Counted from the first letter of the stretch, positions 7,281 through 13,798 are shown. The stretch: 18,810 bases of DNA from STF1-107 sp964457935 (GCA_964457935.1 CAYWFC010000018.1:1-18810); one strand, 5' to 3'. Numbers and translations are program-made. The notes: generated by a model from the letters alone, not told the origin.

Positions 7281-7924
7281 TTGATATAAGCATTGATGTT
7301 CTTTCTGCTCTGGAATTGACCGTTCTTCTTCTTAGCCACGAAGCCAACGTCGTGATTGGCAGACAATTCCAGCACTCTAGCCATTGCTTCTTTCTTAGTA
7401 GGCTTGGAGTCTATGACACGCTTGGCGCCGTCACGCTTGATTTTCCATGTCTTGTCGTCCTTGTCATAAGTCACTACGTACTTGCCGAGAGATTTCTTTT
7501 TCTCTTCTGTATCAGCAGTCTCAGTAGTTTCTGCTTTGGCAGATTTGTTCTCTTTAGTCTCTGCTTTGTCTACTTTGGTAGATTTAGTCTCTTTGGCTTC
7601 GGATTTATCTACTTTAGTAGATTTAGCCTCGGATTTATCTACTTTAGCGTCTGTTTTGGTGGACTTTTTGGCAGTAGTAGTGCTAGATTTGGTAGACTTT
7701 TTGGCAGTAGTGGTAGATTTAGTCTCTTTAGCCTCAGATTTAGTCTCAGTGGCGCTAGGTTTAGTAGTCTTTTTGGCAGTAGTGGACTTTGTCTCACTTT
7801 TTGCGGTAGATTTTGGACTTTTCTCCACCTTTTCTTCCTGCTGTTCGACCTTCTCAGTCTCTACTGTCTCGATAGTCTCAGTAGTCTCTACTTTCTTGTT
7901 TTTCTTTCTTCTAAAAAAGCACAT
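7247..7924 (-). CDS. Lys/Thr/Ser/Glu-rich repeat protein with C-terminal DUF2188-like domain
   Basis: A 225-residue protein in three parts: a basic Cys-containing start (MCFFRRKKNKK), a low-complexity tail (about residues 12-145), and a folded C-terminus. The tail is built of short repeats such as TTAKKSTK and STKVDKSEAKETK, resembling histone H1-like or linker tails. The C-terminus (about 147-210: KYVVTYDKDDKTWKIKRDG ... KKEAMARVLELSANHDVGFVAKKKNGQFQ) matches the DUF2188 pattern of a Trp-containing beta hairpin followed by a helix and a KKNGQ loop. No signal peptide or TM segment is seen, so it is probably cytoplasmic; the tail suggests nucleic-acid binding, but that is inference. AGGAG lies 7 bases before the ATG. 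Large open frames on the opposite strand are a by-product of the repetitive codons. Confidence 0.8.
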   Translation of the reverse strand: MCFFRRKKNKKVETTETIETVETEKVEQQEEKVEKSPKSTAKSETKSTTAKKTTKPSATETKSEAKETKSTTTAKKSTKSSTTTAKKSTKTDAKVDKSEAKSTKVDKSEAKETKSTKVDKAETKENKSAKAETTETADTEEKKKSLGKYVVTYDKDDKTWKIKRDGAKRVIDSKPTKKEAMARVLELSANHDVGFVAKKKNGQFQSRKNINAYINKLDKDDTDKE

Positions 7925-7951
7925 ATTCTTCTCCTTTCATCTTACGTAGAT

Positions 7952-7980
7952 ATTTTATCAGCAAAATTCGACAATGTCAA
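7952..7980 (-). promoter_or_regulatory. Promoter of the DUF2188-like gene
   Basis: Minus strand: TTGACA (7975-7980), 17-base spacer, TAAAAT (7952-7957) with an upstream TG (extended -10). Confidence 0.8.
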
Positions 7981-8025
7981 TACCTTCTGCCAAAATTAAG
8001 TACTTTTTTAGACACATTTTTCCGT

Positions 8026-8487
8026 TCAGACGCGCACTATCACCCCACACGCTATGCGCGCACCGCTATTGCCAGCCGGCTGTGAAGTGAAATCATCTGC
8101 CTGCGCGTGCAATATGACAGCGCGCCCTATGATGTCGTCTATCTCGAAGCGGTCATCGAGAAATACACTATACGCCCTACCCCCAGCATAAAGCAATGGT
8201 GGCATATCGCCCTTGTGCATAGGATGAGCGCCACTGCCATAATGCGGACCTGCCGAAGAATAGTCTCCGTCGCATTCGCCCACTTCGTGTATATGTATGC
8301 CGAAAAAGCCACTCGCCGTTTGCGGTAGATTGGCCACATATATCTGCACCAAGCGCCCTAGCGGACTGTCGTAGAAATACACTTCGCCCACAATGTCACT
8401 GTATTCGTCGCGCCCACGTAGCCGAGCCATTGCCCGAGGCTGTGTGCGCAATATCCGAGAGAAAATGTCTAATTTTTGGTATATCAT
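8026..8487 (-). CDS. Cu/Zn superoxide dismutase family protein
   Basis: A 153-residue member of the Cu/Zn SOD family, Bacillota type (ends FTSQPAGNSGARIACGVI). All metal ligands seem present. For copper these are His65, His67 (GIHIHE), the bridging His82 (GPHY) and His127 (VILHAQADD); for zinc, His82, His88 (AHP), His91 and Asp94 (HKGD). The disulfide pair (Cys72, Cys147) and the active-site Arg (Arg144) are also there. It should dismutate superoxide to peroxide and oxygen. There is no signal peptide, unlike classical periplasmic or secreted bacterial Cu/Zn SODs, so a cytoplasmic site is expected. No ribosome site precedes the ATG at 8487; a promoter -10 ends 5 bases upstream, so the mRNA may be leaderless. 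An internal ATG (residue 20, just before the conserved ARLRG) also lacks a ribosome site. It is divergent from the PLP enzyme gene. Confidence 0.88.
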   Translation of the reverse strand: MIYQKLDIFSRILRTQPRAMARLRGRDEYSDIVGEVYFYDSPLGRLVQIYVANLPQTASGFFGIHIHEVGECDGDYSSAGPHYGSGAHPMHKGDMPPLLYAGGRAYSVFLDDRFEIDDIIGRAVILHAQADDFTSQPAGNSGARIACGVIVRV

Positions 8488-8492
8488 AATGC

Positions 8493-8522
8493 ATTATATG
8501 CTCTCGCCACAGATAATGTCAC
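8493..8522 (-). promoter_or_regulatory. Promoter of the SOD gene, abutting its start codon
   Basis: Minus strand: GTGACA (8517-8522), 18-base spacer, TATAAT (8493-8498). The ATG at 8487 begins five bases after the -10, about where transcription would start. Confidence 0.6.
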
Positions 8523-8553
8523 TACTGTCTCACTCACATATCTGCCCACTGAC

Positions 8554-8565
8554 GTCATATATGAC
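8554..8565. promoter_or_regulatory. Perfect 12-bp palindrome just before the PLP enzyme gene
   Basis: GTCATATATGAC lies 3 bases before the ATG at 8569 and overlaps a TGACGTCA palindrome. It could be an operator, but it may be chance in an AT-rich gap. Confidence 0.3.
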
Positions 8566-8568
8566 TAT

Positions 8569-9540
8569 ATGTTAGATAGATTAAAACACCTTCGCGCAGG
8601 CATAGGTCACACCCCGCTCATAGACATCACCGCCACCATACACTCACACACAGTGCACCTGTACGCCAAAGCCGAATGGTACAATATCACAGGCAGTATC
8701 AAGGACCGCCCTGCCTACCACATACTGCTCACAGCCTACCGCGACGGCACACTCAGCCCCGGTCAGCCCATAGTCGAGACTTCGAGCGGTAATATGGGTA
8801 TATCTCTGTCCGCCATAGGTGCTATGCTCGGTCATCCAGTGCATATCTTTATGCCAGATAGTATGAGCGCCGAGCGCGTGTCCCTTATGCAAAATTTCGG
8901 CGCCACAGTCCACCTAGTGCCAGCACACCTGGGTTTTGCCGAATGCTTGCGCCGTATGGACATACTCAAAGCCGAGATACACGCCTTTTGTCCGCACCAA
9001 TTCGCCAATGCCCAAAACACCTACTCTCACTACACCACTACCGCCGAAGAGATGATATCCCAGCTTCCCACCCCACCAGACGCTTTCGTCTCCGGCGTAG
9101 GTACAGGCGGTACACTCATAGGCGTAGGCACTCGCCTAAAGTCCACCTACCCCGACCTGCGCGTCATTGCTCTCGAGCCAGCCCAGTCGCAGATACTCCG
9201 CACAGGAGTCAAGGGCCTCCCACACCGCATAGCAGGCATAGGCGACGAATTCGTGCCCGATATATACGACCCAGCCGTAGTAGATGACTATATCACAGTG
9301 ACAGACGACGAAGCCCTGAGTATGACACGCCTGCTGAATGCACATGGCATAGGCGTGGGTATCTCTAGTGGCGCCAATGCCTGCGCTATGCTGAAACTCG
9401 CCCACACCCACCACTATACCGCCATAGCCACTGTGTTCGCCGATGACAACAAAAAATATCTCTCCCAAGACATCTCCCACAACTATCCCCACACCATAGC
9501 CGACGACACCACTATCACCGACATCACATATATTAGATAA
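8569..9540 (+). CDS. Cysteine synthase family PLP-dependent enzyme
   Basis: A 323-residue protein of fold-type II, the length of E. coli CysK. Visible motifs are GIGHTPL (11-17), NITGSIKDR with the PLP-binding Lys45, TSSGNMG (71-77), HQFANAQN (143-150), the phosphate-binding loop GVGTGGT (176-182) and GISSGAN (264-270). The family makes cysteine from O-acetylserine (or O-phosphoserine) and sulfide. Typical CysK has GNTPL, NPTGSVKDR and TSGNTG; the changes here (His14, Ile40, Met76) mean the exact substrate is uncertain. The ATG at 8569 is preferred because the GxTPL motif then falls at the usual place; a TTG at 8476 would overlap the SOD gene. No Shine-Dalgarno sequence is seen. It is divergent from the SOD gene, so sulfur supply and oxidative defence may share a control region. 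Confidence 0.85.
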   Translation: MLDRLKHLRAGIGHTPLIDITATIHSHTVHLYAKAEWYNITGSIKDRPAYHILLTAYRDGTLSPGQPIVETSSGNMGISLSAIGAMLGHPVHIFMPDSMSAERVSLMQNFGATVHLVPAHLGFAECLRRMDILKAEIHAFCPHQFANAQNTYSHYTTTAEEMISQLPTPPDAFVSGVGTGGTLIGVGTRLKSTYPDLRVIALEPAQSQILRTGVKGLPHRIAGIGDEFVPDIYDPAVVDDYITVTDDEALSMTRLLNAHGIGVGISSGANACAMLKLAHTHHYTAIATVFADDNKKYLSQDISHNYPHTIADDTTITDITYIR

Positions 9541-9543
9541 AAA

Positions 9544-9568
9544 AATAAGGAGCCCTCGTCTCCTTATT
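9544..9568 (-). terminator. Terminator between convergent PLP enzyme and Fic genes, overlapping the Fic stop codon
   Basis: Stem AATAAGGAG (9544-9552) with CTCCTTATT (9560-9568), 7-base loop. Read on the minus strand the stem is followed by a seven-T run. The Fic stop (TAA, 9567-9569) lies inside the stem, and the PLP gene stop (9538-9540) is just outside it. The plus-strand T run is poor. Confidence 0.75.
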
Positions 9569-10457
9569 AGTATTTTATCTCGAAATAATCTAGCCACCTT
9601 TTGTATTTGTCTTGGCAAAACAAACACGTCTCAGTCAGATATCCTTTCTCGTCATGCCATTCCATCAGCCCGCGATAGTAAAACACCTTGTGCTCTTCGT
9701 CGATAATGAATGGTACGATATTATTCGCCAGACATTCCTTAAACATTATCAGCCGTCCGACGCGACCATTCCCGTCTTGGAATGGATGTATGCTCTCAAA
9801 CTTCTGATGAAAATCTAGTATGTGCTCCAGAGTTTTGTGCTGTATGGCATTGTAGTCAGCCAAAAGTTGTCTCATCTCGGCTTTGACATTCTGTGGCTGG
9901 CTAGTCTCCCTTCCGCCGACTTCGTTTGGTAGAGCCTTGTATTCGCCTACATTAAACCACTCCTTCCTGCTGTCACTTGTGCCATTCTTTAGGATGAAAT
10001 GTATATCCTTGATCATAGACTCTGACAGTTGTTTTGTCGCATTGTCTATGCAATAATCCACACACCTAAAGTGATTTGCCGTTTCCACCACATCATCCAC
10101 ATTGATCGCCCCACTGTCCGCCCCTATAGTGTGCGTCTCATAGATAAATCTAGTCTGACCATGTGTCAAGGTGCTACCTTCTATGTGATTAGAATTATAC
10201 GTCAATTCTATCTGTGTCTTGTGATAAATACCGCCATTTAGCCTCATATCTTTTTGCTCTCTCAGTGTGTTCAATAATACATTGTCACTACATTGCTTTC
10301 TGTCCTGTCTCACTGGCTTGGTCGCATCCACAGGTATATTCCATGTCTTCCCTACCAAAAACGCCCCCGCTATCCTGCCCTGCGCACAATAATTCCTGAC
10401 CATTCTCTCGGATATATTCCATCTCTTCGCTATCTCAGCCACTGATACATACTTCAT
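9567..10457 (-). CDS. Fic family protein with N-terminal helix-turn-helix domain
   Basis: A 296-residue protein. Residues 1-50 form an excisionase/MerR-like winged HTH (VSVAEIAKRWNISERMVRNYCAQGRI ... KTWNIP). The core holds the complete Fic motif HPFQDGNGRVGR (224-235), so AMP transfer from ATP to a protein is expected. Residues 89-94 (SNHIEG) match the (S/T)xxxE(G/N) inhibitory motif with Glu93, placed N-terminal to the Fic core as in class II Fic proteins; the enzyme should be self-inhibited at rest. The start at 10457 has GAGG 8 bases upstream; an in-frame ATG at 10520 would lie upstream of the promoter. No antitoxin gene adjoins it, consistent with built-in inhibition. Two identical palindromes over the promoter suggest that its HTH controls its own transcription. 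The target protein is unknown. Confidence 0.9.
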   Translation of the reverse strand: MKYVSVAEIAKRWNISERMVRNYCAQGRIAGAFLVGKTWNIPVDATKPVRQDRKQCSDNVLLNTLREQKDMRLNGGIYHKTQIELTYNSNHIEGSTLTHGQTRFIYETHTIGADSGAINVDDVVETANHFRCVDYCIDNATKQLSESMIKDIHFILKNGTSDSRKEWFNVGEYKALPNEVGGRETSQPQNVKAEMRQLLADYNAIQHKTLEHILDFHQKFESIHPFQDGNGRVGRLIMFKECLANNIVPFIIDEEHKVFYYRGLMEWHDEKGYLTETCLFCQDKYKRWLDYFEIKY

Positions 10458-10476
10458 TCGTCTCACCTCTGATAAT

Positions 10477-10505
10477 ATTATATACCGATATCGGAAATTT
10501 ATCAA
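10477..10505 (-). promoter_or_regulatory. Promoter of the Fic gene with operator filling its spacer
   Basis: Minus strand: TTGATA (10500-10505), 17-base spacer, TATAAT (10477-10482). The palindrome CCGATATCGG (10485-10494) occupies the spacer, so a bound protein would exclude RNA polymerase. Confidence 0.8.
10485..10494. promoter_or_regulatory. Proximal operator palindrome O1
   Basis: CCGATATCGG is a perfect 10-bp palindrome between the -35 and -10 of the Fic promoter. It is identical in core to the upstream copy and 42 bp from it centre to centre. Confidence 0.75.
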
Positions 10506-10524
10506 ATGATTTTCGCCCAAAAAC

Positions 10525-10538
10525 TTCCGATATCGGAA
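10525..10538. promoter_or_regulatory. Distal operator palindrome O2
   Basis: TTCCGATATCGGAA is a perfect 14-bp palindrome with the same core as O1 (both followed by GGAAATTT). The 42-bp centre spacing is four helical turns, which would put both dimers on one DNA face. Confidence 0.75.
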
Positions 10539-10539
10539 A

Positions 10540-10675
10540 TTTTAACCCCCAACGGCAATTTTACTACCAATAATATTCTACCAATGAAAAAATTACCACC
10601 AACGGCAATTATCTACCAATAGTAATCATCTGTCAATAGTAATAGTCTGCAGTAATAGTCTGCACCACATATCCT
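10540..10675. repeat. Degenerate short tandem repeats upstream of the Fic operators
   Basis: CCAACGGCAATT occurs twice (about 10549 and 10599). Units of 13-17 bases ending in CAATAGTAAT or AGTAATAGTCTGCA follow in tandem. No ORF. Unlike the other arrays, this one does not visibly match the end of a neighbouring gene and lies beyond the terminator of the 10781-11359 gene. Confidence 0.65.
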
Positions 10676-10700
10676 TTAGATAAATAAAATAGTGCACAAA

Positions 10701-10730
10701 AAAAATAGAGAGATAATCTCTCTATTTTTT
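10701..10730. terminator. Terminator of the SipW-dependent protein gene
   Basis: Stem AAAAATAGAGAGA with TCTCTCTATTTTT and a three-base loop. T runs on both strands make it symmetrical; it lies 50 bases past the stop of the minus-strand gene. Confidence 0.85.
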
Positions 10731-10780
10731 GATGATTAATTTAATACTTTACAATTATTATGCAAATGCTTTAGTCTAGA

Positions 10781-11359
10781 TTAGATGCTAGTACCCCATT
10801 TTTCTGGGTTTGTATTTGTATGATCAGACTGTATAGCCTCTACTTCTACACTTAAAGTAATAGTTTTACCATATTGTGCATTGCCTGCTGCTTGAGTCAA
10901 GCCTGTAGGAACAGTCAAACCTGCTGCTGGAACAAGGTATACAGAATCCTCTGCTACTTTCAGTGCACTAGCAGTGCCGTAATAGTAATAGTCACCTGAT
11001 TTTACCCATCCATCTAAAGTTAGAAGTTTATTTAGTTCTGAAACGAAATCATCTACGCCAGTACCACTAAAAGCAATCTTCGCTCTCAAGTAGTAAGAAG
11101 ATGAGTCAGTATCTTTAGTCACTACGATACCGCCAACCAAAATAGTGTCACCAGGCATTACATTAGAAACGGCAAATGAATTAGCACTCATAGAAGTATT
11201 ATTGTACTTTAGATCTATCTCAATCTTACCGAATGCTACTGTACCAGCACCACTCTTGGTGTCTGTGAACCATGCATATGTAGCACCTAGGCTCACCACG
11301 AATGCGCATACCAGAGCGAGCACTAACATTAAAGATTTTCTTTTTGTATTTTTGAACAT
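10781..11359 (-). CDS. SipW-dependent-type signal peptide protein (TasA/CalY-like)
   Basis: A 192-residue secreted protein. The N-terminus (MFKNTKRKSLMLVLALVCAF ... GATYAWFTDTKSG) has the basic tail, hydrophobic core and GATYAWFTD box (25-33) of SipW-processed proteins. The mature part is a beta-rich Ser/Thr/Gly domain (about 45-190) with VMPGDTI, typical of TasA/CalY family proteins that form matrix fibres or spore-coat-associated filaments. AGGAG lies 8 bases before the ATG at 11359, which is preferred to the ATG 18 bases upstream because that one would sit 5' of the ribosome site. The SipW peptidase gene is not in the window, so processing must be supplied elsewhere. A strong promoter and terminator make it a single-gene unit. 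Fibre formation is inferred from the family. Confidence 0.82.
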   Translation of the reverse strand: MFKNTKRKSLMLVLALVCAFVVSLGATYAWFTDTKSGAGTVAFGKIEIDLKYNNTSMSANSFAVSNVMPGDTILVGGIVVTKDTDSSSYYLRAKIAFSGTGVDDFVSELNKLLTLDGWVKSGDYYYYGTASALKVAEDSVYLVPAAGLTVPTGLTQAAGNAQYGKTITLSVEVEAIQSDHTNTNPEKWGTSI

Positions 11360-11389
11360 ATTATCCACTCCTTTCATTGTGTTACGTAC

Positions 11390-11418
11390 ATTTTAGGCGA
11401 TAATGCCACCAATGTCAA
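11390..11418 (-). promoter_or_regulatory. Promoter of the SipW-dependent protein gene
   Basis: Minus strand: TTGACA (11413-11418), 17-base spacer, TAAAAT (11390-11395). Confidence 0.8.
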
Positions 11419-11459
11419 ATGATTTTCAATAGTTTTTTGAAAAATTATAGATTTTTCGC

Positions 11460-11690
11460 ATTATTTCATTATCTACAGTCTAATCATCTATCGTCCATAA
11501 TCTATGTATATATCATCCACAGTCAAACTATCTATCATCTAGTCTAGTTATCTGTCACAATCAAACTATCTATCATCTAGTCTAGTTATCTACCACAGTT
11601 TGATTTCCTATCACTATCCAATTATCTATCATCACAGTCTAGTCATTACTGACTAATTATCTATCATCCAGTCTATGTACACGCCGTAGC
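11460..11690 (-). repeat. Degenerate tandem array (six or more units) seeded by the 3' end of spoIVB
   Basis: On the minus strand the last codons of spoIVB (GACTGGATGATAGATAATTAG, stop at 11653-11655) are followed by repeated variants: GACTGTGATGATAGATAATTGG, GACTAGATGATAGATAGTTTG twice, and GACGATAGATGATTAGACTG, with GTAGATAACTA and ACAGATAACTA units between. Unit length is roughly 37-40. The array occupies most of the gap to the promoter at 11418. Confidence 0.85.
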
Positions 11691-12870
11691 CTTTGGTTGG
11701 GTCATTGAGGAATACATGCGTGACAGCGCCCACCAGACGGCCGTCCTGCATGATAGGGCTACCGCTCATACCCTGCACTATACCGCCAGTGCGTGAGAGC
11801 AGTCTCTGGTCTGTGACGCGGAATATTAGGCTCTTGTCGTCGGCTTTTTTCTGCGAATAGGCTTTGATGATTTTGATGCTATAAGGCTGTGGGGTAGAGC
11901 CGTCGAGAGACACCATTATCTCGGCGTTGCCGGGCTTCACGCTCAGTCTACCGCCTATATGAGACTGCAGATAAGTGTCTATGTTATCGGCGTCGGTCAC
12001 TGTGCCATAAACGCCGTATTTGCAGTTAGTATCTGCAGTGCCTATGGGGGTGGAGTGGACGTCTATGGTGCCTACGTACTCGCCGGGGGTCTTTTTCGTG
12101 CCTTTCTTGATATCCAGCAGGTCGCACTGGTACATAGCGCCGTCTGTGACGGTGAAATTCTCTCCCAGACTGTCGTCTACTATAGGGTGACCCACTGCGC
12201 CGAAACGCAGGTTGTGCTCTTTCACATAGGTCAGAGTGCCTATACCGCTAGCGCTATTGCGCACCCACAGCCCGAGTTTGTAGCGTTGCGAAAACACATC
12301 CAGTGCTGGCGTGATATGTAGCGACAAGGTCTGGTCACCACGCACCACAGTGATGTCTAGCGGAGCGGAAGGGTCTGGGCGGTCATTCACTGCCGTATCT
12401 ATGTCGTCTATGCTATGTATGGTGCGGTCAGATATCTGGAGCAGGCAGTCACCTGTCTTTAGTCCGCTATTTAGGAATGGTGAGATAGAGCCGTTGGCGG
12501 TGACTATTTTGTTCGAGCCGACTACTATGACTCCGTCGCTGGACAGGTCGAAGCCCACTGGCGAGCCACCCACGTACACCGATGTGTGATTGATGACATT
12601 GACCTTGACTTTTCTCAGCGTAATGCCGAGAAACTTCACGCTCATGGTGGTGGGAGTGATTTCTTCATTCGCGACGGCGAGGTCTGTGGGCACTGCGAGT
12701 GTGACTGCTGATGTGAAGGTATTATTCGCATTGGCGGACGCTATGTCTGAGTGCGTGACGTATATGCCGTCGGGGAGTTTGAGTGCAGTGTAGACAGGGC
12801 TAGCCAAAAATCCTATGACCCCGCAGACTATCAATACGCACACTGCGAACGTGACGAGTATTTTCTTCAT
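11653..12870 (-). CDS. spoIVB: SpoIVB-type sporulation serine peptidase
   Basis: A 405-residue protein: N-terminal hydrophobic signal/anchor (4-26), PDZ domain (about 112-190, with SGLKTGDCLLQI), and a C-terminal S55-type serine peptidase domain. The serine is in GGIVQGMSGSP (Ser369), with the Asp 15 residues before it (Asp354, VTDQRLL), the same spacing as Asp363/Ser378 in B. subtilis, and His228 in FGAVGHP. SpoIVB is made in the forespore, crosses into the intermembrane space and cleaves SpoIVFA to activate the pro-sigma-K protease. The window therefore comes from an organism with a sporulation programme. No Shine-Dalgarno sequence precedes the ATG at 12870; a sigma-G-like -10 ends 7 bases upstream. 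In many Bacillota spo0A follows spoIVB; here a repeat array and the SipW-type gene follow. Confidence 0.93.
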   Translation of the reverse strand: MKKILVTFAVCVLIVCGVIGFLASPVYTALKLPDGIYVTHSDIASANANNTFTSAVTLAVPTDLAVANEEITPTTMSVKFLGITLRKVKVNVINHTSVYVGGSPVGFDLSSDGVIVVGSNKIVTANGSISPFLNSGLKTGDCLLQISDRTIHSIDDIDTAVNDRPDPSAPLDITVVRGDQTLSLHITPALDVFSQRYKLGLWVRNSASGIGTLTYVKEHNLRFGAVGHPIVDDSLGENFTVTDGAMYQCDLLDIKKGTKKTPGEYVGTIDVHSTPIGTADTNCKYGVYGTVTDADNIDTYLQSHIGGRLSVKPGNAEIMVSLDGSTPQPYSIKIIKAYSQKKADDKSLIFRVTDQRLLSRTGGIVQGMSGSPIMQDGRLVGAVTHVFLNDPTKGYGVYIDWMIDN

Positions 12871-12877
12871 ACTGAGA

Positions 12878-12907
12878 TAGTTTGCAGATTTTCGACAAAT
12901 TTATGCA
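12878..12907 (-). promoter_or_regulatory. Sigma-G/F-like forespore promoter of spoIVB
   Basis: Minus strand: TGCATA (12902-12907), 17-base spacer, CAAACTA (12878-12884), close to the sigma-G pattern TGAATA-17/18-CATACTA. B. subtilis spoIVB is forespore-expressed. Predicted transcription would begin within a base or so of the ATG. Confidence 0.55.
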
Positions 12908-12977
12908 CGAATGTAGAGAAGTAGTGCACATTTTAGCCCAAACGGTGCATATATAAATAGAAATTTCACAAAACCTA

Positions 12978-13006
12978 TTGAATTTTCGCACAATATCTGC
13001 TATAAT
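12978..13006 (+). promoter_or_regulatory. Promoter of the ankyrin-repeat gene
   Basis: TTGAAT (12978-12983), 17-base spacer, perfect TATAAT (13001-13006), 24 bases before the ATG at 13031. Confidence 0.75.
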
Positions 13007-13030
13007 GCCCGTTACATATAGGAGTAAAGT

Positions 13031-13660
13031 ATGAGACGCAAAAATAACGACAAATATTCTGATACATTTTATTATAAGAACAAGTACGGCAAGATAATAT
13101 ACGACAGTATAGAGAAATGGGACAGAGCGTCCATGATAGGCAGAGCCAATTTGCTCAATAGCATCAAGGGCTTCCTGCGCAACGGCGCGGATGTAAATTA
13201 TTACGAGACCAAACAGCAGACTCTGCTAGCCAAGGCATGCCAGAAAAAGAACGCACAGTTCCTCATCAAGACACTCATTTGCGCTGGTGCGGATGTGAAT
13301 TTCTTCGACCTAGACGGCAATGTACCACTGCACTTCGCCTGCGCTGGCAAAGAGAAGGAGTACATCAAACTACTGCTCGACGCTGGCGCGTGGGTAGATC
13401 ATCCTAATAATCTCGGCCGTTCGCCTATGGGCTTGCTGGCAGGAGACACAGAGATGAAGCCCGAATACCGCAAGATGTGCCGTATCATCGAAGCGCGCAA
13501 TAGAGACCGCGAGGCACTGCGCGCACTCGAGGAGCAGATAGCCATGGACAATGCTGTGACTGACTGCGAGATAGACATACCTGACATGACAGACGCTCAG
13601 GACGAGAGCGAACACATCACACACATAGTGATAGACGACGACTTCACTCTAGACGACTAG
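13031..13660 (+). CDS. Ankyrin-repeat protein
   Basis: A 209-residue protein with about three ankyrin repeats: a partial one (about 40-57, LRNGADVNYYE), 60-91 (TLLAKACQKKNAQFLIKTL, AGADVN), 94-125 (GNVPLHFACAGKEKEYIKLL, AGAWVD) and a degenerate one from 127 (GRSPMGLL). Ankyrin repeats bind other proteins. The C-terminal 60 residues are strongly acidic (DIPDMTDAQDESE, IDDDFTLDD). There is no signal peptide or TM segment, so it should be cytoplasmic. AGGAG is 6 bases before the ATG. It is divergent from spoIVB across a 160-base gap and ends at its own terminator. The binding partner is unknown. Confidence 0.85.
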   Translation: MRRKNNDKYSDTFYYKNKYGKIIYDSIEKWDRASMIGRANLLNSIKGFLRNGADVNYYETKQQTLLAKACQKKNAQFLIKTLICAGADVNFFDLDGNVPLHFACAGKEKEYIKLLLDAGAWVDHPNNLGRSPMGLLAGDTEMKPEYRKMCRIIEARNRDREALRALEEQIAMDNAVTDCEIDIPDMTDAQDESEHITHIVIDDDFTLDD

Positions 13661-13677
13661 CGTGATGCGAGCGAATG

Positions 13678-13697
13678 GCCACGAGAGTGGCTTTTTT
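13678..13697 (+). terminator. Terminator of the ankyrin gene
   Basis: Stem GCCAC/GTGGC with a GAGA tetraloop (13678-13691), then six T (13692-13697), 17 bases past the stop codon. Confidence 0.85.
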
Positions 13698-13726
13698 GCT
13701 GTAAATACGATATTTTGTTTGATATT

Positions 13727-13755
13727 TTGCCGAATATTTAGTATCATATTATTAT
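13727..13755 (+). promoter_or_regulatory. Probable promoter of the TIGR02206-like gene
   Basis: TTGCCG (13727-13732), 17-base spacer, TATTAT (13750-13755). It is weaker than the other promoters in the window. Confidence 0.4.
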
Positions 13756-13798
13756 AAGCGATGCTATCCGCCACGAATGGCACTAGCGAGAGGTAGAT

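Noticed and set aside
7316..7999. Long plus-strand frames (7316-7999 and 7482-7949) opposite the DUF2188-like gene
   Set aside because: They are Phe/Leu/Ser/Val-rich antisense readings of the Lys/Thr/Ser repeat codons, lack ribosome sites, and oppose a gene with a good promoter and start.
8476..8568. TTG start at 8476 for the cysteine-synthase-like gene
   Set aside because: It overlaps the start of the SOD gene, has no ribosome site, and adds 31 residues absent from the family. The ATG at 8569 gives the usual length.
11460..11690. CRISPR-like array downstream of spoIVB
   Set aside because: Units are degenerate and contiguous, with no constant-length unique spacers and no cas genes; the unit derives from the spoIVB 3' end.
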